Notes: generated by a model from the sequence alone, not told the origin. A stretch of DNA of 64,000 nt from Microbacterium oryzae (GCF_030406385.1 NZ_JAUEPM010000004.1:186001-250000), one strand, 5' to 3'. Numbered from the stretch's first letter, positions 51,582 through 59,705 are shown. Translations and numbers: made by a program.

Positions 51582-53279
51582 TCAGCCCTTCGAGGGGTCC
51601 TTCAGCCCGACGATCGTCAGATCCGTCATGTTGGTGCTGGGGTAGTACCCGGTGATGTTCTCGCCGGGGAGGAAGATGCCCTTCTCGAGCACGAGCGGCG
51701 CGATCGGCGAGAGCTCCATGATCTGCTCGTCGAGCTCACCCCACGCGGTCGCAGCCTCCTGCGGGTCCTCCATCGCGCGGATCTCGTCGATGCGCTGGTT
51801 GACCTCCGGGTCGTTCAGCTGCGCGAGGTTCTGGTTGCCGCGGTCGACGATGTTGCGCCCGTCGAAGAGCGGCGGGATGAACGTGCTCGCGCTCGAGGCC
51901 CAGTCCGGGCACCATCCGGTGATGGCCGCCTCGTTCTGCTGCGCCGGGGTGGCGATCGTCTCGTAGTAGATCGAGGTGTCGATGACGTTGAGGTTGACCG
52001 TCACGCCGATCTTCTCGAGCGACTGCTGGATGGCCTCGGCCTGCGCCTGCGCGGTGGGCTGGTTGCGGATGTCGAGCGTGAACTCGAAGCCGTCTTCGAG
52101 GCCCGCTTCGGCGAGCAGCTCCTGCGCCTTCTCGGGGTCGCCGGCGTTGCCCTCGCTCGGGTACAGGTCGAACTCCTGGTGGCCGGTGACGGCCGGCGGG
52201 ATGATCGTGGTCGCGATATCGGCGAGCTGGTTGCCGCCAGACGCGTTCTGCACCGTGGCACGGTCGATCGCCCAGTTCACGGCCTGGCGCACCTTGACGT
52301 CGTCGAAGGGCTCCTTCGTGGTGTTCATCGACATGTAGGTCGTGCAGTACGCGTCTGCCGAGATGGTGCGCTCCTGCAGCTCGGGCGTCTGCAGACGCGG
52401 GAGCGACGAGCCGCTGATCTTGGAGGCGATCGCGTTGGCGTCGGTGCCCTGGCCGGCGATCATGCGCTCGTCGATGGTGGCGGGGTCGATGCCGATCTCG
52501 AACTCCCACTCGTCGGGGTAGGCCTCGCGGACGTCGTCGGTGTCCGGGTCCCAGTTCTCGTTGCGCACGAGGTGGATGGAGCTGCCCGGCGTGTAGCTGT
52601 CGAGCGTGTAGGGGCCCGAGGCGATGACGTCGTTGATGAACTCGTCGCCCGCGCCGGTGCCCTCGGGGAACGGGACGGCGTTGGCCTGGGCGAGGACGTT
52701 GTCGAACTCGGGGAACGGCGCCTTGAGGTGGAAGACGATCGTCTTCTCGTCGGGCGTCTCGATCGTCGGGAGGTCGCCCGAGAGGTACGGGCCCTGGTAG
52801 TCGTCGGGAGCGTCGATGACCATCTTGAGGTACGGCGAGCCGATGCCGATGTCGGGGTCCCAGGCGCGCGAGATGCCGAACTTCACCTCGGCGGAGGTGA
52901 TCGGGTCGCCGTTGTCGAACTTCAGCCCGTCCTTCAGCGTGTAGGTCCACGTCAGGCCGTCTTCCGAGGCCTCGCCGAGCCCGGTGGCCATGTCGGGGAC
53001 GATCGCGTTCGGGTCCTCCGCATCGCCCGCCGCCTGCATCGTCAGCCCGCGGTACAGCAGGCGGTAGAACGCGTTGACGCCGCCGTCCCAGCCGCGAGCC
53101 GGGTCGAGGTACGAGAAGTCCGCGTTCTGCAGCATGTGCACGGTGCCACCGGACTGCGGCCCGGTGGTCTCCTGGTTCGCGGCCGACTCTTCGCCGCCGC
53201 CACCTCCGGCGCAGCCCGTCAGAAGCAGCGCGCCCGCGACACCCAGCGCGAGCGCCGCCTTCCTCATGTTCGTAGTCAC
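51582..53279 (-). CDS. Oligopeptide ABC transporter substrate-binding lipoprotein (family 5)
   Basis: 565 residues. A lipoprotein signal (MRKAALALGVAGALLLTGC) ends in the lipobox LTGC, followed by a short Gly-rich linker. Family 5 binding-protein motifs include VPDMATGLGEASEDGLTWTYTL, DDVKVRQAVNWAID and GWCPDWASSAS. I prefer the GTG at 53279, nine bases after AAGGAAGGTAGG, over an in-frame start ten codons upstream. It is the first gene of the eight-gene peptide-import and hydrolysis operon and sets its substrate range. Confidence 0.92.
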   Translation of the reverse strand: MTTNMRKAALALGVAGALLLTGCAGGGGGEESAANQETTGPQSGGTVHMLQNADFSYLDPARGWDGGVNAFYRLLYRGLTMQAAGDAEDPNAIVPDMATGLGEASEDGLTWTYTLKDGLKFDNGDPITSAEVKFGISRAWDPDIGIGSPYLKMVIDAPDDYQGPYLSGDLPTIETPDEKTIVFHLKAPFPEFDNVLAQANAVPFPEGTGAGDEFINDVIASGPYTLDSYTPGSSIHLVRNENWDPDTDDVREAYPDEWEFEIGIDPATIDERMIAGQGTDANAIASKISGSSLPRLQTPELQERTISADAYCTTYMSMNTTKEPFDDVKVRQAVNWAIDRATVQNASGGNQLADIATTIIPPAVTGHQEFDLYPSEGNAGDPEKAQELLAEAGLEDGFEFTLDIRNQPTAQAQAEAIQQSLEKIGVTVNLNVIDTSIYYETIATPAQQNEAAITGWCPDWASSASTFIPPLFDGRNIVDRGNQNLAQLNDPEVNQRIDEIRAMEDPQEAATAWGELDEQIMELSPIAPLVLEKGIFLPGENITGYYPSTNMTDLTIVGLKDPSKG

Positions 53280-53307
53280 AGCGTCGGTCCTACCTTCCTT
53301 GTGCCCC

Positions 53308-53367
53308 ATCGCATGATCGGGACACTAGCAGCGAGCAATACGAGAGTGCAATGTACAACTGCACTCT
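53308..53367 (-). promoter_or_regulatory. Promoter and palindromic GntR operator candidate of the peptide-importer operon
   Basis: AGAGTGCA-N9-TGCACTCT at 53343-53367 is a perfect inverted repeat containing TGCAGTTGTAC on the minus strand, the motif shared with the hydroxyproline promoter at 42356. A TTGCAC / 18 / TAGTGT promoter overlaps and follows it on the minus strand. Confidence 0.6.
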
Positions 53368-53690
53368 TTCTACCGCTTCGCGTCGCGTCAGGAGGGCGGG
53401 GAAACGAGAACGTCACGCCGGATGACGCAGATGTAACGTGCGCGCAACAGAATCGCCCGCGGGCGCCGGGGCGGTGGGCGGCGTGCGGTGGCTCCGCGAG
53501 CCAGCGTCATCGCTCCCGCACCGCTCGGTCGCTCACCCGCACCGCGTCATCGCTCCGAGACCGCGTGCCCCGCGCGCAGTGCCGGAGCGACCGCGCACGG
53601 CGCGAGCGACGACGCGGTTTCGGTCCGGCGCGGCGACCGGCGACCGGCGCGCGGCGACCCGCGTCCGGCGCGGCGACGCCGCGTCCGAGT
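53368..53690. other. 323-bp stretch without a gene; low-complexity GC-rich
   Basis: I see no convincing gene. The right half is low-complexity CG/CCG-rich sequence with a 15-bp direct repeat, GTCCGGCGCGGCGAC, at 53623-53637 and 53663-53677 (40-bp period). Open frames here lack sensible codon bias. Confidence 0.5.
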
Positions 53691-54299
53691 TCAGCCCTCG
53701 CGCGGACGGATGAGCCGCAGCAGCGGGCCCTCGAGCAGCAGGAGCAGCAGCCAGAACGCCCCGACGGTCGGAAAGAGCACCGCGAGCACGAGGGCGAGCG
53801 CCATGAGGAGGGCCCCGAGCCAGCGGTCCCAGAAGCCCACCACCCGCATGGCGACGAGTCCGGAGCGCTCGAGCAGCAGCGCCTGCACCCGCACGAGGAG
53901 GCTGCTGAGGAGGATCGTGCCGATGTACACCCCGAGCGCGAGCGGATCATCCGCTTCGCCGAGCACGTCGAGCGCGGTGGCGACGGGCAGGAACACGATG
54001 GTGGCGAGCCAGAGCAGCTCCAACCGGATGACCGCCGGCGTGTACCCGCTCGCGCGGGCGAAGAGCCGGTGGTGCGCATGCCAGATCACCGCGACGACGA
54101 CGAAGCTCAGCGCCGCCGTGAGGAGTGACAGGGCGTTCGCGGCGAAGAAGCGCGCCGCGCTCTCGGCCTCGATCGCCTGCTCGACCATGGGCAGGACGAT
54201 GAGCGTGATCGCGATCGCCACCACCGCGTCGCCGAACGTGACGAGCCGCTCCAGCGCGGTCACATCACCGCGCCCCTGCTCCTGGTCGCGGGGCCTCAT
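53691..54299 (-). CDS. TMEM175/DUF1211 family putative potassium channel protein
   Basis: 202 residues, about six membrane helices. The first helix RLVTFGDAVVAIAITLIVLP matches the family motif (RxxxFSDAVxAIAxTLLVL) with Gly in place of the usual Ser. Bacterial members form K+ channels as tetramers. The ATG at 54299 has TACCCT six bases upstream, so it is probably leaderless. Confidence 0.88.
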   Translation of the reverse strand: MRPRDQEQGRGDVTALERLVTFGDAVVAIAITLIVLPMVEQAIEAESAARFFAANALSLLTAALSFVVVAVIWHAHHRLFARASGYTPAVIRLELLWLATIVFLPVATALDVLGEADDPLALGVYIGTILLSSLLVRVQALLLERSGLVAMRVVGFWDRWLGALLMALALVLAVLFPTVGAFWLLLLLLEGPLLRLIRPREG

Positions 54300-54305
54300 G
54301 CCGCC

Positions 54306-54311
54306 AGGGTA
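54306..54311 (-). promoter_or_regulatory. Leaderless -10 hexamer for the TMEM175-like gene
   Basis: TACCCT on the minus strand, six bases before the ATG at 54299. Confidence 0.5.
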
Positions 54312-54343
54312 GGGGCAGTGCCGGGCCCGGGCCAGCGCCGGGA

Positions 54344-54868
54344 CTACATCGACGAGCGCTCAGGGCGGGCGGTTGATTCAGGACTCTCGAAGCCTGGGAG
54401 CCAGCGCTCCACGAGATCGGCAAGGTCGTCCGGGTAGACCGTCGCGGCCGTCGCCCGCAGCTCGCTGAGCGACCACCACCTCATGCCGCGCTGCGTCCGG
54501 GTCTCGTGGCTCAGCCATCCGGCGCGGTCGGGCTCGAACGGGGCGACGCGCACGATGAAGAACGCCTGCCGCTGTCGGATGGTCTCCTGCTCGAACACGA
54601 ACTCCACCGCGTCCTCGTGGATGATCGGGCCCAGCTGCTCGCGCGTGAGCGTTAGTCCGGTCTCCTCCCGCGTCTCGCGGATGGCCGCCTCGATCGCCGT
54701 CTCGCCCCGGTCGAGCCCGCCGCCGATGGTGAACCAGTACCAGCCGTGCGCCGGTCGGGCAGGGTCGTGCCCCTCGATCAGCAGCACGCGGTCCTCGTCG
54801 TCGAGGAGGACGACGCGTGCGGCCTCCCGCTCGCGGATGGCCTCGGCCTCGCTGGTCTCGCCGCACAC
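54344..54868 (-). CDS. NUDIX hydrolase
   Basis: 174 residues. The Nudix box is intact: GGGLDRGE, then AIRETREETGL (GX5EX7REUXEEXGU pattern) at about residues 50-72. These enzymes hydrolyse nucleoside diphosphates linked to another group; the substrate is unknown. It starts at the GTG at 54868, seven bases after a TACGCT hexamer. Confidence 0.9.
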   Translation of the reverse strand: MCGETSEAEAIREREAARVVLLDDEDRVLLIEGHDPARPAHGWYWFTIGGGLDRGETAIEAAIRETREETGLTLTREQLGPIIHEDAVEFVFEQETIRQRQAFFIVRVAPFEPDRAGWLSHETRTQRGMRWWSLSELRATAATVYPDDLADLVERWLPGFESPESTARPERSSM

Positions 54869-54875
54869 GCTCTCC

Positions 54876-54881
54876 AGCGTA
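54876..54881 (-). promoter_or_regulatory. Leaderless -10 hexamer for the NUDIX gene
   Basis: TACGCT on the minus strand, seven bases before the GTG at 54868. Confidence 0.4.
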
Positions 54882-54954
54882 GAAGGGGCGCTCTCCGCCC
54901 GTTCACTGAGCTGCCACTTGCGGGCGACGTCCGTGGGCGACGATCAGAGGTCGC

Positions 54955-55000
54955 TGTCAAGGCCCGTGACCGCAACCGCTTGCTCCGGTCGGATGAAGAC
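54955..55000 (+). promoter_or_regulatory. Conserved upstream element of small acidic gene B (TGTCAAGG plus TCGGAT)
   Basis: TGTCAAGG at 54955-54962, exactly 38 bases before the ATG at 55001, with TCGGAT six bases before the start. Same layout as the elements at 32888 and 55208. Confidence 0.6.
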
Positions 55001-55150
55001 ATGAGCGATCAGGATCACAGCGACAGCCTTCCTCAGCCACGGCACACGGACGAGAACGCCGCGGAGCTCCTGCCCGACCTCGAGGCCGACGAAGCCGGAG
55101 AGCAGCCGTCGCCCGACGACTTCGGCGACGCCGCGAACGGACACGCCTGA
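55001..55150 (+). CDS. Small acidic protein, 49 aa (family copy B)
   Basis: 49 residues, acidic and polar, starting MSDQDHSDSL and ending FGDAANGHA, with LLPDLEADEAGE in the middle. It is predicted disordered and has no known domain. It is followed by a hairpin terminator and then by copy C on the same strand, with the same upstream element; both are related in style to copy A at 32934. Confidence 0.55.
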   Translation: MSDQDHSDSLPQPRHTDENAAELLPDLEADEAGEQPSPDDFGDAANGHA

Positions 55151-55151
55151 G

Positions 55152-55177
55152 TCCGCACCGCAACGGCACGGTGCGGA
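55152..55177 (+). terminator. Hairpin terminator between small acidic genes B and C
   Basis: A 9-bp perfect stem TCCGCACCG...CGGTGCGGA with an 8-base loop directly follows the stop of copy B, so B and C are separate transcripts. Confidence 0.6.
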
Positions 55178-55207
55178 AAGGCCGATCGGCAGGGCAGGCG
55201 GCGGCCC

Positions 55208-55253
55208 TGTCAAGGGCCGTGACGGCACGCGCCGTCCGCGATCGGATGGGGGC
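55208..55253 (+). promoter_or_regulatory. Conserved upstream element of small acidic gene C (TGTCAAGG plus TCGGAT)
   Basis: TGTCAAGG at 55208-55215, exactly 38 bases before the ATG at 55254, with TCGGAT six bases before the start. Confidence 0.6.
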
Positions 55254-55424
55254 ATGAGCCACAACGACAAGGACGACCACAGCAAGTCCCTCACGAGCCA
55301 CGACGGTCAGCCGAGTGATCAGGAGGAGGCGTCGAACGGCGCCGACGAGGCGTCGGCCGAGTCCGTCGACGACAGCCAGGCGCACCTCGACGGGCTCGGC
55401 ATCGCTCCCGACGATCCGGCCTGA
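55254..55424 (+). CDS. Small acidic protein, 56 aa (family copy C)
   Basis: 56 residues, acidic and Ser/Asp/Glu-rich, starting MSHNDKDDHS and ending LDGLGIAPDDPA. It has no hydrophobic core and is predicted disordered. It is too short for routine calling, but the exact upstream element shared with copies A and B supports it as a real gene. Confidence 0.55.
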   Translation: MSHNDKDDHSKSLTSHDGQPSDQEEASNGADEASAESVDDSQAHLDGLGIAPDDPA

Positions 55425-55445
55425 GCCATCCGCGATGATCGTGGG

Positions 55446-55910
55446 GTGACGAACCGACGGCGCCGCGCCGGCATGACCCCGCTGAATGGCCAGGGCCTCG
55501 CCCTCGGGGATGCCCGCGGAACCCACGTGCTGCTGCGCCCGGACCGCCTCAGCTACGTGAAGGATGGCCGCGAGAGCGAGTCCGCGGCGTGGAGCGAGGT
55601 GCGCAGCATCGAGCTGGACGTTCCGACGACCGGGTGGCCGGTGCCCGCCCTCGGGGATGTGGTGATGCCGCTGCTCTCCGGCGTCTTCGTCAGCATCATC
55701 GATCCGCCCGAGGTGCGCCCCTTCTACGTCACCGTGCGGGTGCCGGGCGTCGAGCACGACTGGGAGGTCGGCTCGCATCACGTCGTCGGCTACAGCCGGC
55801 GCACCGCGGACGTCATGAAGCGCACGGTCGAGTACCTCCGCCGCACCGCCGCCGCACGAGCGATGCTCCGCGAGCCCGCGCGGCTTCTCGAGCGCCTGCC
55901 TGCGAGCTGA
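55446..55910 (+). CDS. Hypothetical protein, 154 aa
   Basis: A 154-residue soluble protein that looks like a small all-beta fold (LLRPDRLSYVKDGRESESAAWSEVRSIEL), loosely like a PH-type domain, with a helical C-terminus (TVEYLRRTAAARAMLREPARLLERL). I do not recognise a named family. The GTG at 55446 is six bases after GATGAT, a possible leaderless promoter. Confidence 0.6.
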   Translation: MTNRRRRAGMTPLNGQGLALGDARGTHVLLRPDRLSYVKDGRESESAAWSEVRSIELDVPTTGWPVPALGDVVMPLLSGVFVSIIDPPEVRPFYVTVRVPGVEHDWEVGSHHVVGYSRRTADVMKRTVEYLRRTAAARAMLREPARLLERLPAS

Positions 55911-56014
55911 CCGCGCCAACCCCGGGCCCGGTTTCCCCTCCTCCGCGAGGATGCGCTTCACTGGACGCAGCACTGCTGCATCGCCGCGCCGACGCGGCCC
56001 GGAAGGAGCATCCC

Positions 56015-56809
56015 TTGTCTCTGCTCGACTCGCTGACGTCCGCTCTCGCGGGCGGCGCCATCCGCTTCATCGACCTCACGAACCCGCTGTCGTCCGAGAC
56101 GCCGACCCTGCGCCTGCCGGAGCCGTTCGCGAACCTCGTCGACTTCCAGCTCGAGCAGGTGAGCGCGTACGACGAGCCGGGCCCGTTCTGGAAGCATCAC
56201 AACCTCACCACGGGCGAGCACATCGGCACGCACATCGACGCTCCCGTGCACTGGATCTCCGGTCGCGAGGGGCATGACGTGTCGCAGATCCCGCCCGCTC
56301 GGCTCATCGGGCCGGCCGTCGTGATCGACAAGCGCGCCGAGGTCGAGCGCGACCCGGACTACCTCCTCGACGTCGCCGACATCGAGGCGTGGGAGGCCGA
56401 GCACGGCCGGCTGCCCGAGAACGGATGGCTGCTGTTCCGCACCGGATGGGATCGGTACGCCGATTCGCAGGAGGCGTTCCTGAACGCCGACGACACCGGC
56501 TCGCACACGCCGGGTATCACCGCGCGCGCCGCCGAGTGGCTGGCGACCGAGCGCCCGATCTCGGGTTTCGGCGTCGAGACCGTCGGGATCGACGCGGGTC
56601 GCGGCGCGGAGCTCGACCCGCCCTTCCCCGCGCACTACCACCTGCTCGGCAACGACAAGTACGGCGTCACGTCGCTGCAGAATCTCGCCGAGCTGCCGCC
56701 GACCGGCGCGGTGCTCATCGTCTCGCCCCTGCCGATCGTCGGCGGCACCGGCAGCCCCGCCCGCGTCTGGGCGCTCGTGGAGGACGCGGCCGCCGCGGAC
56801 GCCCGGTGA
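56015..56809 (+). CDS. Cyclase family protein (kynurenine-formamidase-like metal hydrolase)
   Basis: 264 residues. The family motif GEHIGTHIDAPVHW (HxGTHxDxPxH, the metal site) is at about residue 63, and the start IRFIDLTNPLSSETPTLRLPEP is typical. Members hydrolyse N-formyl amides or act in cyclic-ketone pathways. The start is a TTG at 56015 six bases after GGAAGGAG; no ATG or GTG fits as well. The stop overlaps the start of the thiamine-diphosphate enzyme gene, so the two are coupled and likely act in one pathway. Confidence 0.88.
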   Translation: MSLLDSLTSALAGGAIRFIDLTNPLSSETPTLRLPEPFANLVDFQLEQVSAYDEPGPFWKHHNLTTGEHIGTHIDAPVHWISGREGHDVSQIPPARLIGPAVVIDKRAEVERDPDYLLDVADIEAWEAEHGRLPENGWLLFRTGWDRYADSQEAFLNADDTGSHTPGITARAAEWLATERPISGFGVETVGIDAGRGAELDPPFPAHYHLLGNDKYGVTSLQNLAELPPTGAVLIVSPLPIVGGTGSPARVWALVEDAAAADAR

Positions 56810-58479
56810 CCGCCAGCGACGTCACGGTCGCCGAGCTCGTCGGGCGCACGCTCGGCCGGCTCGGCGTCGGCCGCGTGTTCGGCGTCGTGGGGAGCGGCAA
56901 CTTCCACGTCACGAACGCCCTGCGCGACGCCGGCGTTCCGTTCACGGCGATGCGCCACGAGATGGCCGCCGCGACCGCCGCCGACGCCTTCGCGCGGATG
57001 TCGTCGACCGTCGCCGCCGTGAGCGTGCACCAGGGGTGCGGGCTGACGAACGCGACGACCGGCATCGCCGAGGCGGCGAAGAGCCGCACGCCGCTCCTCG
57101 TGCTGGCGGCCGAGTCGGGCACCGGCGACGTCACGAACAACTTCGCGATGGACCAGGATGGCCTCGCCCGCAGCGTGGGAGCGGTCGCCGAGCGCATCTA
57201 CTCGCCCGAGACGGCGCTGCGGGATGTCGTCCGCGCGTTCCGGACGGCCCGTGACGAGCGGCGCACGGTCGTTCTCAGCCTGCCGATCGACATCCAGGCA
57301 CGGCAGGTGCCGGCGGAGCTGCTCGAGGCGCCGCTGCACGCCGACGCTCCCCTGCCCGTGGCACCCGATGCCGCCGCGGTGTCGGCGCTCGCCGATCTCG
57401 TCGAGCAGTCGGAGCGCCCCGTGATCCTCGCCGGGCGCGGCGGGCGCACCGCCGGCCCCGAGCTGCGCGAGCTCGGTCACGAAGCGGGCGCGCTTCTCGC
57501 CGTCGGCGCGGTCGCGAAGGGCCTCTTCGCGGGTGACCCGTTCGACCTCGGCATCTCCGGCGGATTCTCCTCGCCCCTCACGGCAGAGCTGCTGCGAAAC
57601 GCCGACCTCGTGATCGCGTTCGGCTCCGCGCTCAACAACTGGACCACGCGTCGCGGAACCCTCATCGGGCCATCCGCCGCCCTCGTGCAGGTGGACGTCG
57701 AGCCCGCCGCGCTCGGGGCCATCCGCCCGATCACCCTCGGGGTGCTGGGCGATGCCGCGGCGACCGCCCGCGCCCTCACCGCCGAGCTTCGTGCCCGCGG
57801 CACCGCCCGCCGCGGCTATCGCACCGGTTATCGCACCCAGGACGTAGCCGCGCGGATCGCGACCGAGTCGCGGTGGCGCGACGTCCCGATCGACGATCTG
57901 TCGACATCCACTCGCATCGACCCCCGCGTGCTCACCGCGCGGCTCGACGACCTTCTGCCGCGCGAGCGGATCGTGTCGATCGACTCGGGCAACTTCATGG
58001 GGTACCCGAGCCAGTACCTCGAGGTGCCCGACGAGTTCGGGTTCTGCATGACGCAGGCGTTCCAGTCGATCGGGCTCGGCCTCTCGACCGCGATCGGCGC
58101 CGCGCTCGCCCGCCCCGACCGGATGCCCGTGCTCGGCACCGGCGACGGCGGCCTGCTGATGGCGATGAGCGAGTTCGAGACCGCCTGCCGGCTCACGCTG
58201 CCGCTCGTCGTCATCGTCTACAACGATGCCGCGTACGGTGCGGAGGTGCACCATTTCGGGGCGAAGGCGGACCTCGCGACGGTCGAGTTTCCCGACACGG
58301 ACTTCGCCGCGATCGCCCGCGGGTACGGGGCGGCGGGCGTGACGGTGCGGACCCTCGACGACCTCGACGCGGTCGCCGAGTGGGTCGCGTCGAAGCCATC
58401 GGCGCCGCTCGTCATCGACGCGAAGATCGTCTCGGATGGCGGGTCCTGGTGGCTGCAGGAGGCCTTCGCCGTGCACTGA
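56806..58479 (+). CDS. Thiamine-diphosphate-dependent enzyme (acetolactate synthase/decarboxylase-like)
   Basis: 557 residues with the three ThDP-enzyme domains. The catalytic Glu is in MRHEMAAATAADAFARMS, and the Mg/ThDP motif GDGGLLMAMSEFETACRL ends in VVIVYND. The N-terminal SGNFHVTNALRDAGV is typical of the acetolactate synthase/benzoylformate decarboxylase group. The substrate is unknown; the coupled cyclase-family hydrolase suggests a ring-cleavage or keto-acid pathway. The GTG at 56806 overlaps the cyclase stop. Confidence 0.88.
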   Translation: MTASDVTVAELVGRTLGRLGVGRVFGVVGSGNFHVTNALRDAGVPFTAMRHEMAAATAADAFARMSSTVAAVSVHQGCGLTNATTGIAEAAKSRTPLLVLAAESGTGDVTNNFAMDQDGLARSVGAVAERIYSPETALRDVVRAFRTARDERRTVVLSLPIDIQARQVPAELLEAPLHADAPLPVAPDAAAVSALADLVEQSERPVILAGRGGRTAGPELRELGHEAGALLAVGAVAKGLFAGDPFDLGISGGFSSPLTAELLRNADLVIAFGSALNNWTTRRGTLIGPSAALVQVDVEPAALGAIRPITLGVLGDAAATARALTAELRARGTARRGYRTGYRTQDVAARIATESRWRDVPIDDLSTSTRIDPRVLTARLDDLLPRERIVSIDSGNFMGYPSQYLEVPDEFGFCMTQAFQSIGLGLSTAIGAALARPDRMPVLGTGDGGLLMAMSEFETACRLTLPLVVIVYNDAAYGAEVHHFGAKADLATVEFPDTDFAAIARGYGAAGVTVRTLDDLDAVAEWVASKPSAPLVIDAKIVSDGGSWWLQEAFAVH

Positions 58480-58717
58480 GGCGGCTGCCCACGCATGGCC
58501 TCAAAGCGCATACGGCCTGAATCCGGACGCCTCGTCGCGCGCCGACGCGCGAGGGCGAAGCGCCCCACTTAACCCGACCCATCACCCTGGCATTTTGACG
58601 CGCCGGCGCTGGTGCAGGCACGCTTAGCTGTGCCCGGGGGCCGGGCTGCGTTCAGCGATGGCGTCTTGCACTCCTGACTAGGGCGCTTCAGCTCGAATGT
58701 GAACATGGGAAATCCCG
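58480..58717 (+). other. 238-bp intergenic region without a gene
   Basis: Somewhat less G/C-rich sequence upstream of the DUF2510 gene. I see no gene, no clear hairpin and no -35/-10 pair I would defend. Confidence 0.4.
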
Positions 58718-59701
58718 ATGAGTAATACGCCGTCGCCCGGGTGGTACCAGGATCCTTCTACCCAGAACGCGTTGCGATGGTGGGATGGCCAGCAGTGGAC
58801 CTCGCACCTGTCATCCCCTCCTGAAGAGCTGGCAAGCAAGAAGTCGTCACGACGACGAATCTGGTTGTGGGTCGCACTCTTCACCGTGGCGCTGATCCCG
58901 ATGCTGCTCCTTGCACCCGTCATCGCGCCGATCGCACTCGTGGTGCTCGTGACCGCGATCATCGGCTGGAGCCGAGGCTCGCGAACGTGGCTGCGCCTAC
59001 GATCGAAGCGGGCCGCGATCACCGTTACGGCCGCAGCAGCAGCGGTGCTGCTCGTGACGGGAAGCGCGACCGCTCTCATCGGTGGCGGCGATAGCCCCAC
59101 TGAGGCTTCCGCCTCAAGCTCGACTTCCGACCGCCAGGCGCGCGTTGCCGCGCCCGAGCCCACTCCCTCCTCAACTCCGTCCGCGACTCCCACTCCGACA
59201 CCGACGCCCACTCCCACGGCACGGGAGGAGGTGGTCGTCGAGGCCATCGCCTTCGCCTCGACGACGGTCGACGACTCCCAGCTCCCGAGCGGAGAGCGCC
59301 ACGTCACGACGGAGGGACGTGCCGGAGAGCGCACCCTGACATACCTGATCACGGAGCTCGACGGCGCGGAGATCAGCCGCGAGCTCGTCTCCGACGTCGT
59401 CACGGTCGAGCCGGTGGCCGAGGTCGTCGCCGTCGGCACCTATGTGGCCCCGCCGCCGGAGCCCGAGCCCGCACCCGCCCCACCGGCAGCACCCGAACCC
59501 GCGCCCGCTCCAGAGGCGGCGCAGCCTTCGAACGGGTGCGACCCGAACTACGCCGATGCGTGCGTCCCGATCGCCAGCGACGTCGATTGTGCCGGAGGGA
59601 GCGGCAACGGCCCTGCGTATTTCGACGGCGTGGCTCGTGTGGTCGGCACCGACATCTACGACCTCGATCGGGATGGAGACGGCTTCGCCTGCGAGCCCTA
59701 G
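58718..59701 (+). CDS. DUF2510, G5 and excalibur domain surface protein
   Basis: 327 residues. An N-terminal DUF2510 domain (GWYQDPSTQNALRWWDGQQW) is followed by hydrophobic helices at about 50-85 and 105-125 and a Thr/Pro linker (TPTPTPTPTPT). A G5-type domain follows (ERHVTTEGRAGERTLTY, SRELVSDVVTVEPV), then a Pro/Glu linker. The C-terminal excalibur motif DLDRDGDGFACE is a Ca-binding-like fold. It is likely exported and anchored to the membrane, possibly binding peptidoglycan-linked sugars through G5. Its role is unknown. Confidence 0.85.
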   Translation: MSNTPSPGWYQDPSTQNALRWWDGQQWTSHLSSPPEELASKKSSRRRIWLWVALFTVALIPMLLLAPVIAPIALVVLVTAIIGWSRGSRTWLRLRSKRAAITVTAAAAAVLLVTGSATALIGGGDSPTEASASSSTSDRQARVAAPEPTPSSTPSATPTPTPTPTPTAREEVVVEAIAFASTTVDDSQLPSGERHVTTEGRAGERTLTYLITELDGAEISRELVSDVVTVEPVAEVVAVGTYVAPPPEPEPAPAPPAAPEPAPAPEAAQPSNGCDPNYADACVPIASDVDCAGGSGNGPAYFDGVARVVGTDIYDLDRDGDGFACEP

Positions 59702-59705
59702 GTAG

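Noticed and set aside
53440..53690. A plus-strand gene in the GC-rich low-complexity gap
   Set aside because: The frames are Arg/Ala/Pro-rich products of CG repeats and lack a ribosome site.
59160..59220. The CCGACACC-like repeat in the DUF2510 gene as a tandem-repeat element
   Set aside because: It encodes an in-frame Thr-Pro linker and needs no other explanation.
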